From: Sphingobium sp. 15-1
GTDB lineage: Bacteria; Pseudomonadota; Alphaproteobacteria; Sphingomonadales; Sphingomonadaceae
NCBI RefSeq assembly: GCF_013375535.1
Contig: NZ_JABXJG010000002.1
Span: forward strand, 1,054,001 to 1,118,000
Direction of reading: 5' to 3'
Length of the DNA: 64,000 nt
Made by a program: the position numbers and the translations under genes. Positions 25,470 to 33,705 of this stretch are shown here, piece after piece. Under the pieces are notes generated by a model. That model was given only the letters and a program-made list of their open reading frames with translations, was not told the DNA's origin and did not search any database. Numbering within the stretch: the first letter of the stretch is position 1; each line of letters opens with the position of its first letter.

Positions 25470-26143
25470 CGGTCGGCGTCCTTCATCTTGCCCGTGATGC
25501 GGATGCCGGCCTGCACCAGCTTGTAGCGGCGGTTGAGCTGGATAAGAACCGAAGTCAGCGCTTCGGCCGCCGCCGAATTGGCCAGCGGACCCACATGCCA
25601 GCTCCGCATGCCTAGTTCGGACAGGAGGGCTTGGACGGCTTCCACCGCCCCGGCATCGTCGCCCGCGACGAGGACATCGGCGTCGATCTCCTCACCTGAG
25701 GCCAGCTTTTCCGCGCCGATATTCTGCAGCGCTGAAACCAGCCTGACATCCGGACCCAATATTCCGGCCGCTTCCAATGCGGCGCAACCCGCTTCCGGCA
25801 ATTGCACGGTGCCGACCCTCGGCGGTCGCAGGGGCACTGTCGCGTCGACGACGATCTTCCCCTGCGCGGCGTCGCGGATTTGCGTCAGGGTTTCCCGATG
25901 CGCGGCATAAGGGACCGTGACGAAGATGATCTCAGCCTGGCTTGCCGCCCCGGCAAGGCTCGCGCCCGCGACGCGGTGGCCCGGCGCATCCTCGGACATC
26001 CGCCGTGCCACGGCATCCGCCTTGGCGGGATCGCGGGAACCGATGCATATGGCATGCCCGGCCTTCGCCAGCCGCCCCGCCAATGCGGCGCCAAGGGCGC
26101 CCGTGCCGCCCAGGATTGCGATTTTCGTCAAGTCCGTTCCCAT
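25466..26143 (-). CDS. npdG: NADPH-dependent F420 reductase
   Basis: The 225-residue protein starts with a Rossmann fold, KIAILGGTGALGAALAGRLAKAGH, followed by IGSRDPAKADAVA, where Ser-Arg fits NADP binding. It has the family features IIFVTVPYAAHRETL, KIVVDATVPLRP and the C-terminal NRRYKLVQAGIRITG. F420:NADP oxidoreductases (Fno/NpdG) pass hydride between NADPH and F420. Overlap with fbiC and 28 bases to the luciferase-like gene make a tight F420 operon that makes, reduces and uses the cofactor. Confidence 0.92.
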   Translation of the reverse strand: MGTDLTKIAILGGTGALGAALAGRLAKAGHAICIGSRDPAKADAVARRMSEDAPGHRVAGASLAGAASQAEIIFVTVPYAAHRETLTQIRDAAQGKIVVDATVPLRPPRVGTVQLPEAGCAALEAAGILGPDVRLVSALQNIGAEKLASGEEIDADVLVAGDDAGAVEAVQALLSELGMRSWHVGPLANSAAAEALTSVLIQLNRRYKLVQAGIRITGKMKDADR

Positions 26144-26171
26144 ATTTCGAGTGCAGGATAGCGCCCGTCCT

Positions 26172-27140
26172 TCAGGACTTGGCCATGTTCATGAAGGCGT
26201 CCAGCTCGCGCGGAACGTCGTCGACCGGCTGGAAGATCAGCTCCGTAACGCCACGCGCTTCATATTCGGCCAGCTTGTCCTTCCACGCGGCGCGATCCAT
26301 CGTGTTGCCGTACAGGCCCAATACTTCCGGCGTCAGGAATGGACGGTCGATCTCGTTCACCAGTGCGGCATGCCCATCGTGGACCGCCATATGGCGGCGT
26401 TCGGCGGGGATGGCCTCATAGGCCGCCTTCCAGGCCTTGCCATTGGGCAGGGTTTCCGGGTCTTCGAATTCCAGCAGCATGTGCATGGCGACCGCCGCCA
26501 TCGGCCCCCCGGCCCGCAACGCATGATCGGAACTCAACGGCTCGCCCTCGTCGAGCACAGTTCCGCTCATGATCGTGGCGTTCCATTCGAATTCGGGCTC
26601 GGAATTAGTGACGGTGATGACGCCCTTCCCATATTTCTTCGCGGCCGCGACACCCTTCGGTCCCTGGACCGCGATGAGGAACGGAATGTCGATCGGCCGC
26701 GGCGGCGCCCATTCGTCATAATGCATCATCTTCATGATCGCGCCTTCCCACAGCGTTTCCTCACCGCGGAGAAGGCCTTGCAGCACCTCCAGATATTCGC
26801 TGACATAGGCCCAGGTAAGCGGCCGTTGGCCCATGGTGATGCGGCCCGTGAAACCGGCGCCGACCGCCACGATCACCCGCTCCTGGCCCGCAATGGACGC
26901 CAATGTCGCGATGGCGGTCGCCGTCACCATCGGGTGGCGCAGCGAAGGCACCATCACGCCCGGACCCAATATGATGTTCGAAGTCCGCTCCGCGGCGCGG
27001 CAGAGTTGCACCCAGACATCGGCGGCGATGGCGGGCGTGTCATAGAAGAAGGCGCGCTTATAACCGAGTTGATCCGCGATGGCGGCATGTTCATGGCTCT
27101 TCAGGGAACTGTTGAAGCCGCAGGAAATCGTCAGGGACAT
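26172..27140 (-). CDS. Luciferase-like (LLM class) F420-dependent oxidoreductase
   Basis: This 322-residue TIM-barrel protein belongs to the bacterial luciferase superfamily, in the branch close to F420-dependent methylene-tetrahydromethanopterin reductase. Visible marks are ADQLGYKRAFFYDTPAI, TSNIILGPGVMVPSLRHPMVTATAIATLASIAGQERVIVAVGAG and the C-terminal GVTELIFQPVDDVPREL. The cofactor cannot be read from sequence alone, but neighbouring fbiC and npdG favour F420 over FMN. It would reduce or oxidise a substrate of the local acyl-CoA pathway. Confidence 0.85.
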   Translation of the reverse strand: MSLTISCGFNSSLKSHEHAAIADQLGYKRAFFYDTPAIAADVWVQLCRAAERTSNIILGPGVMVPSLRHPMVTATAIATLASIAGQERVIVAVGAGFTGRITMGQRPLTWAYVSEYLEVLQGLLRGEETLWEGAIMKMMHYDEWAPPRPIDIPFLIAVQGPKGVAAAKKYGKGVITVTNSEPEFEWNATIMSGTVLDEGEPLSSDHALRAGGPMAAVAMHMLLEFEDPETLPNGKAWKAAYEAIPAERRHMAVHDGHAALVNEIDRPFLTPEVLGLYGNTMDRAAWKDKLAEYEARGVTELIFQPVDDVPRELDAFMNMAKS

Positions 27141-27223
27141 CGGCTTGACCTTTCAGTTTCGATGGTGGGTGTCGATGGATTGCGAGCGAGAGCCGCAAAC
27201 CTCCTTGTTTGGGGAACAGGCAC

Positions 27224-28222
27224 TCAGTCCGGCTTTGGCAGGTCCAACCGATAGAGCGACAAGGCCGTATCGTGGAACAGCCTGGCCCGCTCGGGTTCGG
27301 TGAGGGAGGCGGTCATGCGCTTCACCATGTTCCAGAAGGCGACATAGGTGAAAAGCGGCGAATCCACGGGAAAGTTGCTCTCCACCACGCAGCGATCGGG
27401 CGTGAACGTCTCTATGGCGAAAAGCACTTCGGGGCCCCAATGGCCGGCCAGCCATTCGGATGAGCGCGGCTCCGCCCAGACATCGGGATGAACGGCGGGG
27501 AAGAGGCCCAATCCGCCGATCTTGAAATAGACATTGTCCAGTTCCGCCAGACGCCTGAGTCCGGCCCGCCATTCCTCCAGCACTTCGCTGCGCCTGTCCG
27601 CATAGGGACCGACGGCCAATGGGCAGCCCAGATGCTCCAGCACGAAGCGGCAATTGGGTTGCCGGGATGCAAGGCGCCGGAAATCGTCAAGCTGATGATG
27701 ATAGACCCAGGCTTCGAATATCAGGTCGCGTCGGGCGACTTCGACCAGCGCGTCGGCCGCCGCGTCCGTGCGCAATATGCCGGGGATGATTTCATATACG
27801 CCGGGCGGGAAGCTGAAATGCTCGTCCCAGGCGGCGCGGCAGCGAATGCCCTTGAACGTTTCGCCGCCCGCCGCCTGATGGGCATCCAGCACCTCTCCTA
27901 TGCCCGATCCGAGCCGCAGATCGGCATGTGCGATGATGCCGGCCAACTCGCCCCGGCCTTCCGGCCGCAATCCGGCCACCCATTCGGTCTCTCCGACCGG
28001 CGCCATATGTTTGGGGCCATGGGGTCGATAGGCGGCGGAACATTCCGCGAAAACGGTGCCGACGATATTGTGGCCCGCCGTCGTGTCCCGCATCAGCTCT
28101 TCAAGCAGATAAGGCGGATAGGGAACATCCGGAAAACCGCTTTCGAACCAGATATGGTGATGCGTGTCGATAATGGGAATGTGAGGTTCCAGAGCCTCTT
28201 CCCGGATTGGTGGGCTGCTCAT
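27224..28222 (-). CDS. Amidohydrolase family 2 (TIM-barrel metal-dependent hydrolase)
   Basis: From ATG 28222 (MSSPPIREEAL, after GGGAGAG) the protein has 332 residues. The metal site DTHHHIWF lies near the N-terminus, with RCRAAWDEHFSFPPGVYE, CRFVLEHLGCPLAVGPY and the late FAIETFTPDRCVVESNFPVDS as in COG3618/amidohydro_2 lactonases and decarboxylases (for example LigI-like enzymes). A cyclic ester or a beta-keto acid is a likely substrate class. It lies between the luciferase-like gene and an enoyl-CoA hydratase gene on the same strand, so it probably belongs to the same transcript. Confidence 0.85.
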   Translation of the reverse strand: MSSPPIREEALEPHIPIIDTHHHIWFESGFPDVPYPPYLLEELMRDTTAGHNIVGTVFAECSAAYRPHGPKHMAPVGETEWVAGLRPEGRGELAGIIAHADLRLGSGIGEVLDAHQAAGGETFKGIRCRAAWDEHFSFPPGVYEIIPGILRTDAAADALVEVARRDLIFEAWVYHHQLDDFRRLASRQPNCRFVLEHLGCPLAVGPYADRRSEVLEEWRAGLRRLAELDNVYFKIGGLGLFPAVHPDVWAEPRSSEWLAGHWGPEVLFAIETFTPDRCVVESNFPVDSPLFTYVAFWNMVKRMTASLTEPERARLFHDTALSLYRLDLPKPD

Positions 28223-28267
28223 CGCCAATATCTCTCCCGCGGCCACATTATGAATTATCCTATATGT

Positions 28268-29026
28268 TCACCGTCCGGTGAAGACGGGTTTACGTTTTTC
28301 GACGAAGGCGCGCATGGCTTCCTCGGCGTCCTGGGTGTTTCTGATGTCGAGGGTCATTTCCTGTTCGTACCGGTATCCGTCGCGCAGGCTCATATATTCG
28401 ATGGTGTTGAGGGTACGCTTGAAGAGCTGGACGGCGAGCGGGCTTTTGGAAGCGATCTCGCGGGCCAGGTCCATGGCGGTGGGGATGAGCGCGTCGGGTT
28501 CGACGCAGGCCTCCACGATGCCGAGGCGGTAGAGCTCGGGCGCCGGGACGCGATAGCCGGTGAGCGCCATGCGCCGCAGCAGCGAATGGCTGAACAGGCG
28601 CTGGGCATGCCGCCCGCCGCCCATCAGGCCGACGTCGATCTCGGGCAGGCCGAGCGAGGCCGTCTGCGAGGCGATCAACAGGTCGCAGGACGCCGCGACG
28701 GTGAGGCCGGAACCCAGGGCGGGACCGTTGAGGGCGCCGATGACCGGCTTCCTGCACTCGACGATGGCGTGGAAACTCTCGCGGGCGCTGCGCAGATCGT
28801 CGCGGGTGACGGGCGCGGTGCGATGGAGGTCGGTGCCTGCGGAAAAGACCCGGCCCGCGCCGGTCAGCACGACGGCGCGCACGGCATCGTCGACCGAAAG
28901 CTGGTCGAAACAGGCCTTGACCTCTTCCTGGAAGGTGAAGTTCTGCGCGTTGACGGGCGGCTTGTCGAAGGTCACCAGAGCGATATGCTCATCAATCTCC
29001 ACGCGCATCGCGGTCAGGTCATACAT
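28268..29026 (-). CDS. Enoyl-CoA hydratase/isomerase family, copy 1
   Basis: The 252-residue protein is a crotonase: VTFDKPPVNAQNFTF, the oxyanion segment GRVFSAGTDLHR, PVIGALNGPALGSGLTVAASCDLLIASQTASLGLPEIDVGLMGGG. Typical hydratase Glu positions can be matched only in part (LPEIDVG holds one), so hydratase, isomerase or C-C lyase chemistry are all open. The start MYDLTAMRV is chosen because an ATG further upstream (29089) is not kept in the second copy. It is the last gene of the F420/amidohydrolase side in position but is transcribed first on the minus strand, 46 bases before the amidohydrolase start. Confidence 0.92.
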   Translation of the reverse strand: MYDLTAMRVEIDEHIALVTFDKPPVNAQNFTFQEEVKACFDQLSVDDAVRAVVLTGAGRVFSAGTDLHRTAPVTRDDLRSARESFHAIVECRKPVIGALNGPALGSGLTVAASCDLLIASQTASLGLPEIDVGLMGGGRHAQRLFSHSLLRRMALTGYRVPAPELYRLGIVEACVEPDALIPTAMDLAREIASKSPLAVQLFKRTLNTIEYMSLRDGYRYEQEMTLDIRNTQDAEEAMRAFVEKRKPVFTGR

Positions 29027-29158
29027 CGCGGCAAGCTCTCCCAGGGCCTTGTGTCCGTGCCGGAGGCAACCGCTTGCAGCATGCCGCAAGCCGATGCTCC
29101 GGCTTTCTTCCCCGCAACCCTAAAAGCCGCCCACTCATAACACTAGTGACATGCACCG

Positions 29159-29172
29159 TATTTCAGCTATGC
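29159..29172 (+). promoter_or_regulatory. TATTTCAGCTATGC site upstream of hydratase copy 1
   Basis: This 14-mer lies 133 bases before the hydratase start. It recurs as TATTTCAGATATGC at 32560 before the TonB receptor gene and reverse-complemented at 33562 before hydratase copy 2, in the same orientation relative to each gene. It is a candidate binding site for the LysR regulator encoded between the copies. Confidence 0.55.
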
Positions 29173-29204
29173 ATCCCATGATATGACTGGTGGCGGTCAT
29201 CGCA

Positions 29205-29235
29205 AAAAAGGCCGTCGACCCGCCGGTCGACAGCC
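29205..29235 (-). terminator. Terminator after the SDR gene
   Basis: On the minus strand an 11-base stem with one mismatch (29225-29235 with 29210-29220, loop of four) is followed by TTTTTTG. It ends the LysR-TonB-SDR transcript before the inverted repeat. Confidence 0.75.
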
Positions 29236-29283
29236 TCCTTTGAAAAGCGACGAAATTTTGGACGAACGCCGTCCGGAAACAAT

Positions 29284-30093
29284 TTACGCCAGCGTATGCG
29301 CCCGGGCGCTCATGCCGCCTTCGCACGGGAGGATGGCCCCGGTCGTCCATCGGGCCTCTTCCGTCAGAAGAAACAGAGCTACCCGCGCCGGATCCTCAGG
29401 GTGGGCGATGTGGTTCATCGGGGATGCATCCGCAATGGCTTGCCGGGCCTCTTCCGTCGGCATCCACGCGTCGAACATCTCGGACCGTGTCGAACCCGGC
29501 GCGATGGCATTGATGCGGATGTTCCGCCGGGCATAGTCCAGCGCGGCGCATTTGGTCATGCCGTCCAGCCCCCATTTGCTGGCGCCATAGGCGGACATGT
29601 TCGCCATGCCGACCAGCCCGCCAATGGAGGAGGTGTTGACGATCGCCCCGCCTTGCCCATGCTCCAGCATCGCGGCGATCTCATATTTCATGCACAGGAA
29701 CACGCCGCGCAGATTGACCGATATGACCTGATCGAAGTCCGCCGGATCGACTTCGTGCAACGGCCCATTGCCCGCATTGGCGCCCGCATTGTTGAAGGCC
29801 ATGTCGAGCCGGCCGTAAAGTGCCTTGACCCGGCCCACCGCCGCTTCGACCGAAGCCGCATCGGTCACGTCGCAGGAAACCGCACTGACCTCCAACTGCC
29901 GCGAGCGCAGGTCCTGGACAAGCGCGGCCAGCTTGTCCTCGCGCCGCGCCGCCGCGACGACGTTCGCTCCTTCGGCGGCGAACAGGCGCACTGCGGCTTC
30001 CCCGATGCCGCTGGTGGCGCCCGTCACCAAAACCGTCTTGCCCTTGAGCCGGTCATAAGTCTTTTCGAGCCTTGGAGGGCTGAGATAAGACAT
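29284..30093 (-). CDS. Short-chain dehydrogenase/reductase
   Basis: From ATG 30093 (MSYLSPPRLEK, after TTGGAGATT) the protein has 269 residues. It is a classical SDR: TGATSGIGEAAVRLFA (cofactor glycine motif), NNAGAN, catalytic Ser in VNTSSIGGLVG and YGASK for the Tyr-Lys pair, then APGSTRSEMFDAW. AARREDKL after the second strand suits NADP(H). It follows the TonB receptor gene by 28 bases and is likely co-transcribed. It probably acts on a hydroxyl or keto group of the imported substrate. Confidence 0.92.
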   Translation of the reverse strand: MSYLSPPRLEKTYDRLKGKTVLVTGATSGIGEAAVRLFAAEGANVVAAARREDKLAALVQDLRSRQLEVSAVSCDVTDAASVEAAVGRVKALYGRLDMAFNNAGANAGNGPLHEVDPADFDQVISVNLRGVFLCMKYEIAAMLEHGQGGAIVNTSSIGGLVGMANMSAYGASKWGLDGMTKCAALDYARRNIRINAIAPGSTRSEMFDAWMPTEEARQAIADASPMNHIAHPEDPARVALFLLTEEARWTTGAILPCEGGMSARAHTLA

Positions 30094-30120
30094 ATCAAAT
30101 CTCCAATTCACGCAGGCCGA

Positions 30121-32472
30121 TTAGAAATCGGCCTGCAATTCGACGAAGAAGGACCTGGGTTCGGCCCATCCCTGATAAAATACCGAGGGAAGACTGTAGT
30201 TGCGATAGCCCTTGTCGGTCAGGTTCTTGCCCGACACCACGAGCCTGTAGTTGCTCCAATTATAGGAAATCGATCCGTCCAGAAGTCCGTAGGAGGGCTG
30301 ATAATCATATTCGCCCAGAAGCGTGCCCGTCCCCACGACATAGCGGCTTTGCCATTTATAGCCGATGTTCAATCCCAATTCGCCGGGGCCGACAGGCGCC
30401 TTGTAATCGGCCCGGATGCCGTAGGAATATTTCGGCGCGCGCTCGACGGGATCTCCGGTAATGTCGAAGGTGGAACCCGGCGTTCCCGCCTGGCCGCCCG
30501 GCCCGATGCCCGACAGAGCGCCGGGCAGGATACCGCCGGTAACCTTGGCATCGAGGTAGGAGAACTGGGCTTGCACGGTGAGGCCGTCGATCGCCTTTGG
30601 CCGCAGGCTCGTTTCGATTTCGACGCCCCTGTTCCTGATCTTGGGCACGTTGATGATATAGGTATTGCTGCCCGGACCATAGCCGGGCGCCACGACGAAC
30701 GACACGATCTGATGGTCTTTCAAGACGGCGGTGAAAGCCGCGACATTGAGCGTTAGCTGACGGTCGAAAAGAACGCCCTTATAGCCGATCTCGTAACTCA
30801 CGTTGGTTTCGGGCTCGAAGGTCGAATAATTGGCGCCGGGCGAATAATTGTTCTGCGACGGGTCCTGCTCCGACAGAGACCCGCGTGGCGAGAAACCGCC
30901 CGAGCGGAAGCCCTCCGAACGGCTGGCATAGACGACATTGTCCCGCGTCAGCTTGTAAGTGGCGGAAAAGCGGGTGAGCAGCGCATTCCATGACCTCTCG
31001 TCCTGGAATGCGACGAGGGCATTGTTGACTGGTCCTGAAGCGTCATAGATTTGCGCGAAACGGTTATGGAATTTCTTCTTCTCATATAGGTATCGCGCAC
31101 CCATGGAGAACTGCAATTGTTCGGTGACATTGGCGTCTATATTCGCGAAGCCCGAAATGCTCTCATTCTTCTCGCCTGAAAACTGGCCCGTCTGATACTG
31201 ATCGACGGCCACGCCGGGAATCTGATTGGCGGTGAGCTGGACGGCATCATTGTTGCTCTTCAGATAATATAGGCCGATCATGGCCTTGGCCGGGCCGAAA
31301 TCCTTGCTCAGGCGCGTTTCCTGCGTGAACTGCCAGTAATTTTGCGGCCGGTTGAAATGCAGCACGGGCAGGAACGGATTGGGCAGAATGTTGCAGCCCA
31401 GACCCTGAACGTCGCTGCCGCAACTGGAATCGCCGTCATGGATCAGCCGGTCGTCCTGATCCAAATAAGCGGTGATGGAAGCCAGATCGCCAATGGGCGT
31501 TTCCCAGCCCAGTTCCAGACTGTACCGCTGCTGCGTCATGGTGAACGACGTCGGAAAATCAGTCGCCACCTGGTAGCGCTTCAAGGGCTGGGTCACGCCC
31601 GGCACATAGGGCACGCCGAATTCGTTGAACGACAGAGGGCCGCCCGCCAGCAATTTCGCGCCCAGCAGATTGCCGAACTGGTTGGGCGTGCCGTCGCCCT
31701 TCTGACGCACATAGTCGGCCGTCGCCTGTATGTTGAGTTCCGGGGTAACGTCCCAGGCCAGGGCGATCGTCCCGGTCGTCATCCGGTCGCCGCCGACATG
31801 CTTGTCGCCGGTATAGACATTTTCCAGATAGCCGTGATTGCGGCGATGCGATCCCGCGATCTTGATGCCCGCATTGTCCCCCAGCGGGGCGTTCGCGATG
31901 ACGCGGCCTATGACCTGGCCGAAACTGCCCGTCCCTATGGATGCGCGCAGACCCCAATCCTTGGTGGGACGCGACCGGCGCACGCTGACGGAACCGCCAA
32001 TGGTGTTCCGTCCCTGGAAAATGCCCTGGGGGCCGCGGTTGATTTCTACCTGGACGATGTCGAAGGCGTCGATCAATTGTCCGGTATTGGGACCGATGAC
32101 GACATCGTCGATCAGCAAACCGACAGAGGGCGCCTGGCCTTTCTCTATGTCGGAATAGCCAAGGCCGCGGATGAATATGGCGGCGGCACTGGCGCCACCA
32201 CCTGACGGCCCGATGTTGACGTTCGGCGCAACGCCCGTGAGGTCCTGCAAAGTTCTGGGCTGCTGCGCGACGAGCTGAGCCTCCGTAACGGCGGTGACCG
32301 CGACAGGAACATCCTGAAGACGCTCCGCCGATTTGCGCGCCGTGACGATGATGTCGTCCAGAGCCGCCGGGCTGCCCTCATTCTGCTGCGCGGATGCGGT
32401 CGTGGTCAAAGCGCCCAGGGCATAGAGCCCAAGAGCGCAGATGAGCGGACGCGCATGAAGCAATGATTTCAC
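30121..32472 (-). CDS. TonB-dependent outer-membrane receptor
   Basis: With the GTG start at 32472 (VKSLLHARP, preceded by GGGGAGAGG) the protein has 783 residues: a signal peptide (LICALGLYALGALTTTASAQ), a TonB-box-like stretch (LDDIIVTARKSAERLQDVP), a plug domain (TLQDLTGVAPNVNI, IFIRGLG) and a 22-strand-type barrel ending in SFFVELQADF with terminal Phe. Full length for the family. It would import the hydrophobic or bulky substrate used by this cluster. The LysR gene lies upstream on the same strand and a shared 14-mer lies 88 bases before the start. Confidence 0.93.
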   Translation of the reverse strand: MKSLLHARPLICALGLYALGALTTTASAQQNEGSPAALDDIIVTARKSAERLQDVPVAVTAVTEAQLVAQQPRTLQDLTGVAPNVNIGPSGGGASAAAIFIRGLGYSDIEKGQAPSVGLLIDDVVIGPNTGQLIDAFDIVQVEINRGPQGIFQGRNTIGGSVSVRRSRPTKDWGLRASIGTGSFGQVIGRVIANAPLGDNAGIKIAGSHRRNHGYLENVYTGDKHVGGDRMTTGTIALAWDVTPELNIQATADYVRQKGDGTPNQFGNLLGAKLLAGGPLSFNEFGVPYVPGVTQPLKRYQVATDFPTSFTMTQQRYSLELGWETPIGDLASITAYLDQDDRLIHDGDSSCGSDVQGLGCNILPNPFLPVLHFNRPQNYWQFTQETRLSKDFGPAKAMIGLYYLKSNNDAVQLTANQIPGVAVDQYQTGQFSGEKNESISGFANIDANVTEQLQFSMGARYLYEKKKFHNRFAQIYDASGPVNNALVAFQDERSWNALLTRFSATYKLTRDNVVYASRSEGFRSGGFSPRGSLSEQDPSQNNYSPGANYSTFEPETNVSYEIGYKGVLFDRQLTLNVAAFTAVLKDHQIVSFVVAPGYGPGSNTYIINVPKIRNRGVEIETSLRPKAIDGLTVQAQFSYLDAKVTGGILPGALSGIGPGGQAGTPGSTFDITGDPVERAPKYSYGIRADYKAPVGPGELGLNIGYKWQSRYVVGTGTLLGEYDYQPSYGLLDGSISYNWSNYRLVVSGKNLTDKGYRNYSLPSVFYQGWAEPRSFFVELQADF

Positions 32473-32498
32473 CTTAACCTCTCCCCGTACTTGTTTTC

Positions 32499-32573
32499 GC
32501 ATATCGTACGGTGCCGGAGAGTAAGGGAAATGCCGTCATGCCGTAACTGGCAGGGAACATATTTCAGATATGC
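32499..32573. promoter_or_regulatory. TonB receptor promoter with shared motif elements
   Basis: TATTTCAGATATGC at 32560-32573 matches the sites at 29159 and 33562 in 13 of 14 positions. A second block, GCATATCGTACGGTGC at 32499-32514, resembles the extension of those sites (GCATA then TACGGTGC) with shorter spacing. Two related elements 50 bases apart fit binding by a LysR tetramer. Confidence 0.5.
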
Positions 32574-32638
32574 GTCATCAGGCATATCGACGGCGGAGGG
32601 ACGGATGTTCAGGCGAAAATCGGCCGAAATGGAGCGCG

Positions 32639-33550
32639 CTATTTTGGAATGGCCTTGCGAAGAACGGCCTGGATGAAGGCGAAGATTTCCCGCGCCGCCG
32701 CGCCCAGCGGGCGGTGCAGCACCTGGCTGGCGACGATGATCCGGACCATGGGCGGATCGACGATGCGGACCGCCTTCAGCCGCCCTTCCGTCACGGCTTG
32801 TTCGACGGCAAAACGCGGCAGGATCGTATAATGCCCCTTCTGCTCCGCCACCAATGTTTGAAGAGACGAAGATGTCGGCTCGATCACGACGTTGAGGTCC
32901 ACTTCCTGCCTGCTCGACACGAGGTCGAGAACGTTGCGGGTCGCGCTGGGACGGGGAGGCAAGGCGAGCGGCAGACCGTGCAACTGCCTGAAGGCGATCG
33001 TCTCGGCGTCCAGCAGCGGATCGTCGGCTCGGCCTATCAAGCAGGATTCGGCCGTGGCCAAGGGCGTTTCAAGCTGTTGGGGGCGGCCGTAGCGGTAGAA
33101 GATGGCAATGTCGAACCGGCCCTCGCCATGCCATTCCTCAATCTGTCCCGAATCCCCCTCGACGATTTCCACCCGCACATCGGATTGCCGCTCCCGGATA
33201 TTGTCCAGCAGCGGCGGCACGATCAAGGCGGCGATGGACGGCAGCGTCGCGATCCGGACCACCCCGCTGGGCAGGGCCTTCGTTCTTGAAATCTGCGCCG
33301 CCAGCAGATCGGCCTGTTCCAGCAGTTCGCGGGCTTTGGGCAGGGCGCGTTCGCCCATCTCCGTCAGTACCACGCCCCGCCCCGTCCTGTGGAACAACTG
33401 CCCGCCCCATGCGCTCTCGACCGCCGCGATGCGGCGGCTGATGGCGGGTTGCGTCGTCTGGAGCATCTGGGCGGTTCTGGAAAGGCTTCCGCTTTCCGCG
33501 ATACGAACGAAGAGTTCCAGCCCGGCGAGGTCGCGATTATTCTCAGTCAT
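32639..33550 (-). CDS. LysR-family transcriptional regulator
   Basis: The 303-residue protein has the N-terminal LysR helix-turn-helix (LELFVRIAESGSLSRTAQMLQTTQPAISRRIAAVES) and the effector-binding domain (VRIATLPSIAALIVPPLLDNI). Its start codon lies at the edge of the right inverted repeat and it is divergent from hydratase copy 2. By the usual LysR logic it controls the divergent gene and perhaps the TonB receptor and hydratase copy 1, which share a promoter motif. The inducer may be a pathway intermediate such as a CoA ester. Confidence 0.93.
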   Translation of the reverse strand: MTENNRDLAGLELFVRIAESGSLSRTAQMLQTTQPAISRRIAAVESAWGGQLFHRTGRGVVLTEMGERALPKARELLEQADLLAAQISRTKALPSGVVRIATLPSIAALIVPPLLDNIRERQSDVRVEIVEGDSGQIEEWHGEGRFDIAIFYRYGRPQQLETPLATAESCLIGRADDPLLDAETIAFRQLHGLPLALPPRPSATRNVLDLVSSRQEVDLNVVIEPTSSSLQTLVAEQKGHYTILPRFAVEQAVTEGRLKAVRIVDPPMVRIIVASQVLHRPLGAAAREIFAFIQAVLRKAIPK

Positions 33551-33561
33551 ATCATAGGAAG

Positions 33562-33575
33562 CATAGCTGAAATAC
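33562..33575 (-). promoter_or_regulatory. TATTTCAGCTATGC site between LysR and hydratase copy 2
   Basis: The minus strand carries the 14-mer, 131 bases before the hydratase start and 12 bases before the LysR start, fitting control of both divergent genes. CACTAGTG at 33586-33593 is an extra palindrome conserved in both repeat copies. Confidence 0.55.
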
Positions 33576-33705
33576 GGTGCATGTCACTAGTGTTATGAGT
33601 GGGCGGCTTTTAGGGTTGCTGTGAAGAGCGCCGGAGGATCGGTTTGCAGCATACTGCAAGCAGCACCTCCGGCACGGACACAAGGCCCTGGGAGAGCTTG
33701 CCGCG

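Larger units (their letters stand above)
28264..29189. repeat. Inverted repeat, left copy (about 0.92 kb)
   Basis: This block is repeated in reverse orientation at 33545-34468. It holds an entire enoyl-CoA hydratase gene plus its promoter. The encoded proteins differ at 7 of 252 positions and the upstream 150 bases are clearly homologous. Similarity stops right after the gene's stop codon on one side and at the ATGACTG that starts LysR in the other copy. Confidence 0.92.

Noticed and set aside
29183..29536. Plus-strand frame starting at the LysR-like ATGACTG in the left repeat
   Set aside because: Only the first codons match LysR; the repeat ends there and the rest is unrelated and antisense to the SDR gene.
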